Shown piece by piece: positions 1 through 12,180 of a stretch of DNA of 64,000 nt. Source of the DNA: Pieris napi (taxonomy: Eukaryota; Arthropoda; Insecta; Lepidoptera; Pieridae); contig NC_062250.1 of assembly GCF_905475465.1 (NCBI RefSeq), positions 7,896,501-7,960,500 of the forward strand, written 5' to 3'. Each line of letters begins with the position of its first letter. The first letter of the stretch is position 1. A program made the position numbers and the translations under genes. The notes beneath the pieces are model-generated. The model ran no database searches. It had not been told where the DNA came from and saw nothing but the letters and a program-made list of their open reading frames with translations.

Positions 1-649
1 ACTACCAATGTACCCGTGCGGGGTTTGTCGGTGCTGTTCCGTTCTTTCTTTTTTCGTCCTCGTTTGAACTTAGCTCATAGACGCGCAACTTTAGAGTATA
101 GGGGAAGATCGTTACCCTTCGTACGCGGGGCACATTCATACAGTCAAAATAAAACTTGAACGAAACAAAGTACAGTCTTGCTTTTGTGTGTGTGCATGTG
201 TCGAGGTACCAACTATACATCAACGAAGTTTCGCGAAATTCGCACCGATGAGAGTGAAGTTACAGGCATGGACGTGTTTTCGCGCTCGGTAAGTAATTTT
301 TTGATCAATGTTTTTGTCTCTTGTTACCATAGATAAAATAAGTTTTCGTGTAGAGTATTCTATCAGTAACTAGCAAAATATACTTAAGATACGTCTCCAA
401 TACTTTATTTATGATGTTTTCCTATTAATATTAAAAAAAGTTATATTTTGTTGTTATTCAGTTAGTGGGGTACATTCGGACAGCACTAGATGGGGCACAT
501 TTGAACGAATTGTACAACTAAATTTGTATGAAAATTTGTCGACGCGAACTGTAATTTTCATACAAATTAAGTTTTCGACTTTCTACATACACTACCGTTA
601 AGGCATCTTGACTAAACCCTCTGATAGGTAAGATTGTGTTAGTGTGCTG

Positions 650-890
650 CCCTGCGATTCTGTAACTCACTTCACGCACTCACACAGCGGTTTTCGCATC
701 GGCGGTCTCTCTCAAATCAGTTGTGAAGCAGTCATTTTATGATTTGGCATTCTGAAAAGGTGGGAGCTTGTACTTTATTGTTTATCAGAATGCCAAATCA
801 TAAAATGACTGCTTCACGACTGATTTGAGAGAGACCGCCGATGCGAAAACCGCTGTGTGAGTTCGTGAAGTGAGTTACAGAATCGCAGGG
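650..890. mobile_element. Foldback MITE, copy A
   Basis: A long palindromic element of 241 bp beginning CCCTGCGATTCTGTAACTCA and ending in its reverse complement. The arms are about 100 bp and enclose a loop of about 30 bp (AAAAGGTGGGAGCTTGTAC...). It is flanked on both sides by CTG, a candidate 3-bp target duplication. Related copies lie at 32153, 44617 and 51437, with a half copy at 4053-4187 made by the tandem duplication. There is no coding capacity, so it is non-autonomous. The superfamily cannot be assigned from sequence alone. Confidence 0.85.
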
Positions 891-991
891 CTGATTGCTA
901 ATTTTTGCATTAACTTTGTCCTGTGTTGCTATCATTGATATCGTCGATGTAAATATATGTTTATATACCTATTTTTTATTATCTTTATTAA

Positions 992-1196
992 GGTTGATTT
1001 TGATGCTTGTGAACTAGATGCTGTGAATAATTTATCAATCCATCAAATAGTAGTTCCTTCGAAGTCAGTTTTGACGCCAGAGGCATTTCGACCCTATCCG
1101 CATGTTGTAAGAAGTAATAAAACAAACAAAATGACGACGACGGCCAGGAAAACCACGAATTTATACTGCCACACCCGAAAATAACAAGTGCTAATC
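992..1196 (+). pseudogene. Pogo/Tigger transposase C-terminal remnant
   Basis: An open stretch after a possible AG acceptor at 990-991 encodes SKSVLTPEAFRPYPHVVRSN followed by a basic run. This resembles the tail of pogo/Tigger/jerky-like DDE transposases, which have a 'SPE-x-(I/F)RP(F/Y)PKA-x-RK' motif, a basic linker and a terminal TDTPEK-like motif. That last motif survives only in the next frame (ATPENN, about 1171-1188), which indicates a frameshift. The catalytic domain is absent. It is non-functional and serves only to classify the element. An identical copy lies 3297 bp downstream. Confidence 0.5.
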
Positions 1197-1551
1197 CACA
1201 CCAAAGCGTAAAAAATGTGATTCTAAATTTAAGATACCTAACTAATTAAATTTTGTTTTACATAAGAAAAGCTATGTAATTTTTGTTCACTATAAGAAAA
1301 GTATTTTATTTTTGTTTAATAGAAGTTAAATCTTTATTTTTGTGTTTAATTTCATTGTGGACGTACGTATTCCAGATTTAGTTTAAATCATAATTATGGT
1401 TGAAACATTGGATGAAATCATTTGTAATTTTTTTATATGAATCTCAGATAGTTAGACTATAAATTTAAGCTATCAGGTGAGTGATTCATGGAAAAAGAAA
1501 AAATTAAAAAAATAAAATGTGAAAACCGTACGAAGGGTCCCCACCTTCCCC

Positions 1552-1709
1552 TATATGTTAACGTAAAATTGTAAACACCGTTAGATTGTAATCTATCTCG
1601 CGAGATTGTAAACTGTCGAAAGATTGTGAACCTCAACGAACTGAGAGCGAGATAGATTGCGAGATAGATTACAATCTAACGGTGTTTACAATTTTACGGT
1701 GACATATAT
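1552..1709. mobile_element. Palindromic MITE with 45-bp TIRs (first copy)
   Basis: The core 1562-1698 starts CGTAAAATTGTAAACACCGT and ends in its exact reverse complement. The arms extend inward to AATCTATCT and outward, imperfectly, to TATATGT/ACATATATA. The interior has further inverted words (GAGATAGATT, AGATTGTAAAC). It is non-coding and abuts the right end of the pogo-like element. The same element recurs at 4849-5006 through the tandem duplication. Confidence 0.75.
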
Positions 1710-2371
1710 ATGGAGGAGCATGAATTCCTAATGTTGCTTTGAATTCTTGATTTACAAACTACTAAATTTTTCTATGACCAATCGTTTATTATTTAAATTT
1801 TATAAAGAATTAAATTATTATATTAATTGAATTAAATATATTAAGAATTATTATATAAATTTTACAACGTAATTTGGCTTTTGTGACTCATAAAACTAAT
1901 AATATAATTAACAAAGAACTATGAAATGTTATCTGTTTTATTATTATTCTCTAATTGCATGTTTAGTTACATATAGTCTACAAAACCGTGAACGACGATC
2001 TCTTACAAATAAAGTTAAGTTCGGTGGCAGTTGTTGTAGATATGTTCAGATATATGTTAAATGAAACGCTTTGTTTGAAGCTGGGTAACAACTGACTTTA
2101 ATCGTTTAAAATATGAGCTTATAACTAACATAAAATTATGTGTAGTGGGGTTGCGACGCTAACAAAAACTAACTAATTAGCTTATCTAAGGGTTCATAAA
2201 TCTAAGTGACACTTCAATACAAGTACAGTCGACCTTTTTGGACATTATCGGAAACAAGAATGTTGTATTAAACACTAACCTCGTTATTCCTTGAAAGACC
2301 ACTTTGGTCAGCTATTAAACATAAGAAATCGGTACATTATTAAAATTAAGAAATAGTATATTTCATTACGA

Positions 2372-2481
2372 GTGCGGAAAGCCTGTCATTGCAAAGAGTT
2401 CCGACAAATGTCTACCCGAGCCGAGGCGCAGCCGAAGGTGAGGGTTGACAGTCGGAACAAGTTGCAATGACGGTTCCGCAC
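2372..2481. repeat. 110-bp hairpin repeat (first copy)
   Basis: An interrupted palindrome. GTGCGGAA, TCATTGCAA and TTCCGAC on the left arm pair with GTCGGAA, TTGCAATGA and TTCCGCAC on the right arm around a GC-rich centre (CCGAGCCGAGGCGCAGCCGA). It is far more GC-rich than its surroundings. It is probably part of a larger mobile element in the unit, but I cannot assign a family. Confidence 0.6.
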
Positions 2482-4052
2482 GTGTACTGAACGACTATTT
2501 TTAATACAGTTGCGAAAAAATTTAACAATTTAATAAAATATTAAAAACACAATAAACTCAACTAACTTATAATTTATTTCTTAAAAAAGTTATAATTCAC
2601 ATATACATTTAAATTGGTACAGTTTTTTTACGAACTGGGGAAGTTTTAGGTTGCATATTTACTGTTTGAGACAAACTATTATTAATTTCGTATGATTGTT
2701 CATGTATATTTAATACATAATATAACAAACTACTAAACTCGCAAAGAACATTTTTGGAAAATGGCGCCAACTGTAAAATAATATAAGCAGAGATTTTTTT
2801 TTCTTCACCCGTTCTGGGTAGGCAAAGGGAAAAGGGGCTGCCCATACAGCCAAGTCTTCAGTAGAATTTTTTTATTGATATGAAATTTAATAAGATGAAA
2901 TGAAATGAAACCTAACTTAACTCATTGAATCAAATCATTAAATCTGATATTGAAACAAATTATTAGGTTCTTTTTTGAAATATTTGCATGAGTCATAAAA
3001 ACTTCTATGATTTTTTTTAGTAAAAACTTCGTGGTTTGTTTTTTCTTTTTAATAGACATTAATTTGACAGTTGGGAAAGAAAACGCACTAGTTCGGAAAA
3101 GGTAAAGAAAAAGCACGAGTGTGTAATAGCCCACATCCCGAACGCTATACGTCCCTGCAATACGCCACTTTTTGAGCAACTGTATTAAAAAGAATGTTAT
3201 TATTGTAGCGAGGAATATTGGCAACCCTATTCGGGGATGATATTCTTCTTCCTTGTACGAATGTTTCGGAGGAACTGAGAATAAATTTCGATACAAAGCC
3301 TGGTTTTGATACTCAATATTGTTCAAGGCGATTTAAACTATTATGTCGTAGTATTAACAACCAAGCTCCGAACTGCTTTTAAAAAGTAAGGCAAATTGTT
3401 TTATAATGAATTTATTTGATTCCGTCCTCTTGCGAAAATTAAAAAAAAATTACGAACGTATCTAAGATATTCGATCCGTCATACAAAAATATAGACAATA
3501 CTGATCTAAGCAAAACCACGAGAGGTAATGGGCATTCCAAGTTGGAACAAGGCAAGTTTGTATATAAATCACCCCATCGGCGGCTTCCTACGCGAGAAAT
3601 AGTTAAACTTCGACGATGTTTTATCGACTGTAAGAAATCGTTGGAACGTATCTGGAACCCGACAAAGATTGTTTATACGATTGCGATTACACTGTCGTAC
3701 GATTTGTTTAGTGTTGTGCTTCTAACCTTACTGTGCGGCAGCTGTTTATAAACAATAAAACTGAACGAGCTCTATAAGCCGAGGCTAGAAAACGCTCGTA
3801 CAACCTGTACCTATACTATTTTTGAAATTTATAAGGTTCCATAATTCAAGACAGCATATCGTTTATATTGGGTGTAGATTACAAACGGAGAAATTTATGA
3901 CTTAGTTTCCTCACTCTTTGTCTATATCTTCTACTTCTTTCTTGAGTACACCTACAGTCCTTACTACAGTGTTTTAAACCAGTATGAATGAAGGATCTCC
4001 TTATAAATATTTGTAATTTTAGTTATTGTAATGTATTGTAATTATTAATTCT
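2482..4052. other. Unassigned interior of the duplicated unit
   Basis: This stretch and its twin at 5779-7348 hold open frames of 78 and 134 codons (minus) and 69 codons (plus). The 134-codon frame (2922-3326) has two hydrophobic stretches, but its lysine- and isoleucine-rich tail reads through low-complexity AT-rich sequence. I recognise no domain in any of them. They may be debris of a DNA transposon that also contains the 110-bp hairpin. I do not call them genes. Confidence 0.4.
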
Positions 4053-4288
4053 AAAGGTGGGAGCTTGTACTTTATTGTTTATCAGAATGCCAAATCATAA
4101 AATGACTGCTTCACGACTGATTTGAGAGAGACCGCCGATGCGAAAACCGCTGTGTGAGTTCGTGAAGTGAGTTACAGAATCGCAGGGCTGATTGCTAATT
4201 TTTGCATTAACTTTGTCCTGTGTTGCTATCATTGATATCGTCGATGTAAATATATGTTTATATACCTATTTTTTATTATCTTTATTAA

Positions 4289-4493
4289 GGTTGATTTTGA
4301 TGCTTGTGAACTAGATGCTGTGAATAATTTATCAATCCATCAAATAGTAGTTCCTTCGAAGTCAGTTTTGACGCCAGAGGCATTTCGACCCTATCCGCAT
4401 GTTGTAAGAAGTAATAAAACAAACAAAATGACGACGACGGCCAGGAAAACCACGAATTTATACTGCCACACCCGAAAATAACAAGTGCTAATC
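4289..4493 (+). pseudogene. Second copy of pogo-like transposase remnant
   Basis: Identical in sequence to the remnant at 992-1196 and carried by the tandem duplication. This copy lacks the left half of the parent transposon, because the duplicated unit begins inside the foldback MITE at 756. It has the same frameshift before the TPEN-like motif. No intact transposase can be made from it. Confidence 0.5.
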
Positions 4494-4848
4494 CACACCA
4501 AAGCGTAAAAAATGTGATTCTAAATTTAAGATACCTAACTAATTAAATTTTGTTTTACATAAGAAAAGCTATGTAATTTTTGTTCACTATAAGAAAAGTA
4601 TTTTATTTTTGTTTAATAGAAGTTAAATCTTTATTTTTGTGTTTAATTTCATTGTGGACGTACGTATTCCAGATTTAGTTTAAATCATAATTATGGTTGA
4701 AACATTGGATGAAATCATTTGTAATTTTTTTATATGAATCTCAGATAGTTAGACTATAAATTTAAGCTATCAGGTGAGTGATTCATGGAAAAAGAAAAAA
4801 TTAAAAAAATAAAATGTGAAAACCGTACGAAGGGTCCCCACCTTCCCC

Positions 4849-5006
4849 TATATGTTAACGTAAAATTGTAAACACCGTTAGATTGTAATCTATCTCGCGA
4901 GATTGTAAACTGTCGAAAGATTGTGAACCTCAACGAACTGAGAGCGAGATAGATTGCGAGATAGATTACAATCTAACGGTGTTTACAATTTTACGGTGAC
5001 ATATAT
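4849..5006. mobile_element. Palindromic MITE (second, duplicated copy)
   Basis: Same sequence as 1552-1709, shifted 3297 bp by the tandem duplication. It is not an independent insertion, because its flanks are duplicated as well. Confidence 0.75.
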
Positions 5007-5668
5007 ATGGAGGAGCATGAATTCCTAATGTTGCTTTGAATTCTTGATTTACAAACTACTAAATTTTTCTATGACCAATCGTTTATTATTTAAATTTTAT
5101 AAAGAATTAAATTATTATATTAATTGAATTAAATATATTAAGAATTATTATATAAATTTTACAACGTAATTTGGCTTTTGTGACTCATAAAACTAATAAT
5201 ATAATTAACAAAGAACTATGAAATGTTATCTGTTTTATTATTATTCTCTAATTGCATGTTTAGTTACATATAGTCTACAAAACCGTGAACGACGATCTCT
5301 TACAAATAAAGTTAAGTTCGGTGGCAGTTGTTGTAGATATGTTCAGATATATGTTAAATGAAACGCTTTGTTTGAAGCTGGGTAACAACTGACTTTAATC
5401 GTTTAAAATATGAGCTTATAACTAACATAAAATTATGTGTAGTGGGGTTGCGACGCTAACAAAAACTAACTAATTAGCTTATCTAAGGGTTCATAAATCT
5501 AAGTGACACTTCAATACAAGTACAGTCGACCTTTTTGGACATTATCGGAAACAAGAATGTTGTATTAAACACTAACCTCGTTATTCCTTGAAAGACCACT
5601 TTGGTCAGCTATTAAACATAAGAAATCGGTACATTATTAAAATTAAGAAATAGTATATTTCATTACGA

Positions 5669-5778
5669 GTGCGGAAAGCCTGTCATTGCAAAGAGTTCCG
5701 ACAAATGTCTACCCGAGCCGAGGCGCAGCCGAAGGTGAGGGTTGACAGTCGGAACAAGTTGCAATGACGGTTCCGCAC
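5669..5778. repeat. 110-bp hairpin repeat (duplicated copy)
   Basis: Identical to 2372-2481, carried by the tandem duplication. Confidence 0.6.
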
Positions 5779-8640
5779 GTGTACTGAACGACTATTTTTA
5801 ATACAGTTGCGAAAAAATTTAACAATTTAATAAAATATTAAAAACACAATAAACTCAACTAACTTATAATTTATTTCTTAAAAAAGTTATAATTCACATA
5901 TACATTTAAATTGGTACAGTTTTTTTACGAACTGGGGAAGTTTTAGGTTGCATATTTACTGTTTGAGACAAACTATTATTAATTTCGTATGATTGTTCAT
6001 GTATATTTAATACATAATATAACAAACTACTAAACTCGCAAAGAACATTTTTGGAAAATGGCGCCAACTGTAAAATAATATAAGCAGAGATTTTTTTTTC
6101 TTCACCCGTTCTGGGTAGGCAAAGGGAAAAGGGGCTGCCCATACAGCCAAGTCTTCAGTAGAATTTTTTTATTGATATGAAATTTAATAAGATGAAATGA
6201 AATGAAACCTAACTTAACTCATTGAATCAAATCATTAAATCTGATATTGAAACAAATTATTAGGTTCTTTTTTGAAATATTTGCATGAGTCATAAAAACT
6301 TCTATGATTTTTTTTAGTAAAAACTTCGTGGTTTGTTTTTTCTTTTTAATAGACATTAATTTGACAGTTGGGAAAGAAAACGCACTAGTTCGGAAAAGGT
6401 AAAGAAAAAGCACGAGTGTGTAATAGCCCACATCCCGAACGCTATACGTCCCTGCAATACGCCACTTTTTGAGCAACTGTATTAAAAAGAATGTTATTAT
6501 TGTAGCGAGGAATATTGGCAACCCTATTCGGGGATGATATTCTTCTTCCTTGTACGAATGTTTCGGAGGAACTGAGAATAAATTTCGATACAAAGCCTGG
6601 TTTTGATACTCAATATTGTTCAAGGCGATTTAAACTATTATGTCGTAGTATTAACAACCAAGCTCCGAACTGCTTTTAAAAAGTAAGGCAAATTGTTTTA
6701 TAATGAATTTATTTGATTCCGTCCTCTTGCGAAAATTAAAAAAAAATTACGAACGTATCTAAGATATTCGATCCGTCATACAAAAATATAGACAATACTG
6801 ATCTAAGCAAAACCACGAGAGGTAATGGGCATTCCAAGTTGGAACAAGGCAAGTTTGTATATAAATCACCCCATCGGCGGCTTCCTACGCGAGAAATAGT
6901 TAAACTTCGACGATGTTTTATCGACTGTAAGAAATCGTTGGAACGTATCTGGAACCCGACAAAGATTGTTTATACGATTGCGATTACACTGTCGTACGAT
7001 TTGTTTAGTGTTGTGCTTCTAACCTTACTGTGCGGCAGCTGTTTATAAACAATAAAACTGAACGAGCTCTATAAGCCGAGGCTAGAAAACGCTCGTACAA
7101 CCTGTACCTATACTATTTTTGAAATTTATAAGGTTCCATAATTCAAGACAGCATATCGTTTATATTGGGTGTAGATTACAAACGGAGAAATTTATGACTT
7201 AGTTTCCTCACTCTTTGTCTATATCTTCTACTTCTTTCTTGAGTACACCTACAGTCCTTACTACAGTGTTTTAAACCAGTATGAATGAAGGATCTCCTTA
7301 TAAATATTTGTAATTTTAGTTATTGTAATGTATTGTAATTATTAATTCATCTTCTTATTAATGTTACTAAATGTAATATTCTAGGATCGTATATAAAAAA
7401 TGTTAATTTAATAAATGAATAAAACGATTAAATTTTTTACAAATCGATTGTGTAGGGAACAATACACTATTTATATCCAGTATAAATAGTGTAAAAATAC
7501 ATTTTTCATCCCTACTCTGAATCATTCTTAATTGTCTTTACACTTATTTCTCCACGATATCTGAATTTTGTTACAGTCTAAAATATAAAATTCAGAAATA
7601 TCTTTTATGCCCATTCTATCGTGTAAACAATCTTTTTTAAACACCATACAGCCATTTACATATATATTTGTTTTCTTTGTTTTTGTCATGTTTTTGTAGT
7701 TGAGAATCATGTTGAAAGTTATTTTTTATTGACTCTTGGTTTTTTGAGAATAACATCGAAATTATTGCTTGGGGGAAGTCACGCACTGTTTACCAAACGC
7801 GTTGTTTATTTAGAAATTTCATGGAGATGGACATTGTGAAACATCTTAGGTACTTTGTTTAAAAATAATACATTCAAAATTTGTATACTATGTAGCTTTA
7901 ATGTTGGCAGCATTAAGGACGCGCAGGAAAGGGTACATACAGAATACAAAACAGATATGCCTTTCCACAGAACTCATAATAATAAATATAATTCGATTTT
8001 CGATTTTTTTGGGTATTCGACCTACTTTTGTACACAAGAGACAAAACACAGAGTGAGGCATTTTGTGTACGCCTAGTTTTAATGGGTCTAATTTTGTATT
8101 AAAGAACGGCCGTTTACGTTGAATCATAGGAAATCTCACACACTCACTCACTTACTCCGCTGGCTCTACGACCAAAAATCTGAAACTATAAACTTTCAGC
8201 GTTCCCTGTCCTATGTACAGGTTCAACAGACTGGAGGAGGATCTGTTGCAACTTAAAGCCAGCAAATGACGGGAAGTGGCAGGGCACATCACAAATAAAT
8301 AAAAAATAATGACGGCACTTTTGAGTTTTGCTTGTGGCGGCGTCCATGCGTCGGGTTGTCTGTCTCCCTAAAATATGGCGAGGGGGCCGATGGCTGGCCA
8401 TGCGTCATACTCGTGAACGGGTGCTACTTGTGGTGACTGGTCGTACTTGAATTCGTGTATGCGGTGATGTTAGTTATTTCGACTATGTGTTTGCGTGTTG
8501 TTCCCACGAGAATGTAAGTGCGTTCTCCTATTTCACCATGCCTCCTGCTGATAGAGGACAAGTCTTTGTTTTCGAATTTATGTTATTATTATTAATTACT
8601 TAAGATGTCATGTGGAATATGGTGTAATGGTTGTAGCTCC

Positions 8641-8850
8641 TTACAAACGTTGTGTGAAAAAAAAGAGTGGCGGAGAATTTATTGCCAGTTCTTCTCTTCC
8701 GTTCTACGCCCTTGATTTGAGAACTGGCACTAAATGTAAAGTTAGATTATATACATTACATACATATACATTTCTTTTTTTTTGACGTTTATAAGTGTAC
8801 ATTGTGTTACCTATATGATTATTGCTTTTTAAGTACATAATCTTCTGTGG
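8641..8850 (+). mobile_element. LINE-type 3' end fragment
   Basis: Contains GAGTGGCGGAGA, TTGCCAGTTCTTCTCTTCCG, TACGCCCTTGATTTGAGAAC and, further on, TGACGTTTATAAGTGTACAT followed by GTGTTACCTATATGA. The same series recurs inverted at 14285-14440 and 51890-52040 and directly at 47870-47970 and 56330-56470. Repeated truncation with a shared 3' end fits a non-LTR retrotransposon or a dependent SINE. No protein remains. Confidence 0.6.
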
Positions 8851-9089
8851 TCGTAATTACTATTAACAATATCAAGTTCACTGGAATGTTTTAGCCTACA
8901 TTCTCGACTGTTAGTAATACTTGCTAATATAGGATCTTAAGGCGCGTGACTTCGCATAATTTAGCATAGTGTACTCAGCTTCGACTCTATGTTTACTTGT
9001 AAAATACTTACACCTAGCAAGTTAGACAGTGTGTCATTCTTGTGCTGACAACTGTTTCTATTAAATAGGTAGTCTACCTATCTTTATAG

Positions 9090-9310
9090 ATATATAATTC
9101 TACTGTACGTGTGTATGTCACTGATCTCCTCTTAAACGGCTAGACCGATTTGAGTGATGTTTTTATATGCGCCCTGGATGGTTTAGATTTACAAATCAGC
9201 CAGGCAGATGGCGTTGCTGTCGGTACTTTCATTATTTGTTTAATCGCTTGAAATGTCATGCAGCAACGTCGGTCGGGTCCGATATTTTAACATAAGTACC
9301 TATTAATAAT
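9090..9310 (-). mobile_element. Dispersed retroposon with 'CCGACAGACGTTG' head
   Basis: On the minus strand this matches the copies at 40803 and 49508. It has a CGGACCCGAC-type head, TATTTCAAGCGATTA, a block reading CAGC-GCCATCTG-TGATTTGTAAATC, then AATCGGTCTAGCCGTTT and an ATTATATAT end. The 'aatcggtccagccgtt' 3' block is typical of RTE-like retroposons in insects, but the class is inferred. Confidence 0.55.
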
Positions 9311-10239
9311 AATTATAAAAATAATCTAGTGGTGCCTTAGATTTCTGATTTTCTTTGATGTAATTTTTCATAATCAAAAAGTAGGTGATCAGCTATATAA
9401 AACAAGAAATACCAGGTTTCCATACTACGTTTGCGATGAATTGCGCCCACACAAAAACATATTTGTGCACAGCCTAATACTGAACGCAACAGTGTTGAGA
9501 ATCGCATGCCTTACTTCAAAGCTATCATATCTATATTATTAGAGCAAACAACGATAATTCATGGTATATATGCATGCTCATTATTTTGCCGTCTACGCGG
9601 AATAGTTACAAGGTGACGTGCCATGCATGTCCCGTATCCGACCGACAAAATACTCTCGATGTTCCCGACAATAAACGATCGTGAAGATTATTTGTTTGCT
9701 TAGCACTCCTTGTTCGGTCTTAATATAAACAGTGAGCACACTCCAAGAACCGAATTTTGTTAGTTTTTTTTTAAATTTGTTAGTCAAACTAAGAATTTAC
9801 CAATATATCAATTGTTGATCTGTTTCTGTCCTTTTAATCCAAAGTAAGTTTAAAAGGGTAATGAGATCTTTGATGAAAGGTTTGGGCATGTGTATCAGCG
9901 GGATTCCGTGCCTTTTTCCACTTAAGCGATAACCTTTCTATAAACCTTTGATGACATAAAATTCTCATAATACTGAATCAGTCTTATAACACTGTAAGCT
10001 AATAGTATGGATAAATTAGGGTTTATTTTAGGGTTTACAAATGTTTCAGTATATAGCTAATGCCTAGGTTTTAGGAATTATAGACACAAAAATATAGTTT
10101 TAGCGGTTTAATATAACCTTACACCTTTATAGTATTATTATAGATAGATTATAGATTAACCTAAATTCCTATTTATCTATTTTGTATTTTAATATTCCTA
10201 ACTATGTATTTGCTATTTATGAATATACTATATTCGCGG

Positions 10240-10480
10240 ATGGTTTAAAAAAAAACAAACCGAACCCATGTGACTTCTTCGATACAAAAAGTCGAAAGTC
10301 CACCGGGAGTTGTGTGCTGCGATATTGCGGGCTACTATATTGTGAGGAAGTTGCATGTGCTGCGCATTATCATGTCATATTCACACGTGTATCCATACAC
10401 ATTTCATATCAATATCCTTTTTCTAACATAAGTACATACGTGTTTGATTGTCCTCATTTAAACAAGTGTTATGTTTGAGA
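10240..10480 (+). repeat. Dispersed repeat, copy 1
   Basis: Shares an ordered series of words with 54500-54660: AAAAAGTC, a GTGTGC-GATATT block, GGCTAC, TTCACACGTGTAT, then TGTTTGAGAG-ATAAA. The open frame here (10182-10478) merely reads through the repeat. The class is unknown. Confidence 0.4.
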
Positions 10481-11959
10481 GCATAAATAAAATAAACAAT
10501 TGAGAATATTTAAAGCTAAATCATTTAAATTACTAATACTAACGTCGATTATACTGTTTTGTTGGTTTTGCCTAAAAGTTGAGTGACGAGTCAGCACTAT
10601 TTTGAAGCTCTGTAGACAGTGGAAAAGTTTGACAAAGTTTAATCGTAAAGCTGTCGACGTAAAAACAACTTTACTGCGTACTTTCTTTCGGGCCATTAAC
10701 TGTTTAGGAATTATATTTTATTCATTTATTTGAAGGACAAATGAAGGATCAATACTGGCTATATAAAGGTTATATCAAGAAGCTTTTTAAGTCTAATCAG
10801 TATAGTTACTTCCAATAGCAACACCGATTCCGACGTTTTTCAAGACTGAAGTGCGGATCACAATTATTGTAAACGTGATTACTGAGTACAGATAAAAAAT
10901 TAAATTCCTCTAACACCCACTTTTGTTCGTAGTGTCGTGTCGTTTGAACATCGGCTGTGCCAATGGATTTTCTTTGTGCGCTATTAATTATCGTACAGGT
11001 GTTAGACCCAGAAGTCGACCAATGCCTGCTAGTACTCATTACAAAGTTATACAAAATATAATAAGGGCTTACGGTTTTTATATATTTTTATTACATTTAT
11101 GTGATTATTAGATTTTTATGTAAAATAAACAAATATGTTCTTGTTACTCGCAATGTTGGCGGAAGGTTTTAATTGTATTATTCCTTTATTTTCAAGCTTG
11201 AGATCTGTTGGTACAATGCTTTCAACCTTTTTAGCAATGATTCTACATTGTCTTTGTATATATAAAAAGAAAGATTTTTGACAATTATTACATTCGGAGT
11301 AAAAAGATTCACTTTTCTAGACAGTTAATTTTTACCTAAACATATAATTAGTTAATTCTAACAAGATCGCCTAGTGTTTACCGTGATTTTATACCCCACT
11401 TATAAATTATATCTAAGAAAAACATAATATATTTTCCTATACAAACTCTTATTATATATATATATACGCGTAATTAAAACTTCTAGTACGGTAGAGGAGA
11501 ACATTGTATTCTAGAACATCAATACAACTTGTATCTAGTTTCAAGAGAGAACAATGTCTATGACACATATTTGACAGCGTGATTGTGATTTCAGATATCA
11601 TATCATATATGTATATATATACCTTATACCTTAGACTTAAAAGCAAAGGCAGGCAAAGAAGGCTCCCCTACCTGCGAATATTATTTCTAACAACATTACA
11701 AAATTTTCATAAAACGTGAGAAGCTAACAGTGACACAAATACAAATTTTAAGTTTAAACATAGTTTAAAATGTATATTACCCAAAACTATTTTTATAAGT
11801 TGGACCAAGGCATCTTTGGAAGTATTCCAAGAAATGCTACCAGAGGTTAAGCGTATATAAAATGGCTGTGTACTTAACTGATTGCGACTTGTATTGCTAA
11901 CATGATAAAATGCTTCACTTCTTCCTTATTTTTGAATTTTACTACAATAAATAGTGTGT

Positions 11960-12180
11960 TTACACAGCAGAAAGTGTTGAAAATAACAGATACAGACACA
12001 GATAAGTAGGTAATCAGCCTACTGTCTGACACATGTCATCGATTTTTGGATTTAATATATGCCGGTTTGCTCACGATGTTTTTCTTCACCGTACGAATGA
12101 GTTAGATGCGCACACTGAAAGTTTTTTGGTGCACAGCCAGGGATCGAAGCTGCGACCACTGGAGCCACTAGACCAACACT
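11960..12180 (-). mobile_element. tRNA-derived SINE
   Basis: Read on the minus strand it begins TGGTCTAGTGGCTCCAGTGG, followed by a box-B-like CTTCGATCCCTGG. It then has TGTGCACCAAAAAACTTTC, ATGTGCGCAT-type and CGGTGAAGAAAAACATCGTG blocks, and ends near ACAGATACAG. It matches the better copy at 56760-57045. It is not a tRNA gene: the cloverleaf is not maintained downstream. Confidence 0.7.

Larger units (their letters stand above)
99..1553. mobile_element. Decayed pogo/Tigger-like DNA transposon
   Basis: Imperfect terminal inverted repeats of about 27 bp start near 97 (TATAGGGGAAG, then ACCCTTCGTACG) and return in reverse complement at 1528-1555. Both ends are flanked by TA, as expected for Tc1/mariner-pogo insertion. 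The subterminal DNA carries repeated GGGGCACATT-type words near 126, 476 and 492. The right half contains a broken transposase C-terminus (992-1196). A foldback MITE (650-890) is inserted inside. The terminal match and TA flanks are seen directly; the pogo assignment is inferred from the peptide remnant. Bases 1-98, left of it, show nothing I can name. Confidence 0.5.
756..7348. repeat. Tandem duplication, two 3.3-kb copies
   Basis: Bases 756-4051 are repeated as 4053-7348 at a constant offset of 3297 bp. All landmark motifs and reading frames I compared are identical between the copies. The left boundary lies in the loop of foldback MITE copy A, and the right boundary follows ATTATTAATTC. 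Each copy carries the pogo-like tail, a 137-158-bp MITE, a 110-bp hairpin and about 1.5 kb of unassigned sequence. Such identity means a very recent duplication or an assembly artefact; sequence alone cannot decide. Confidence 0.93.
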
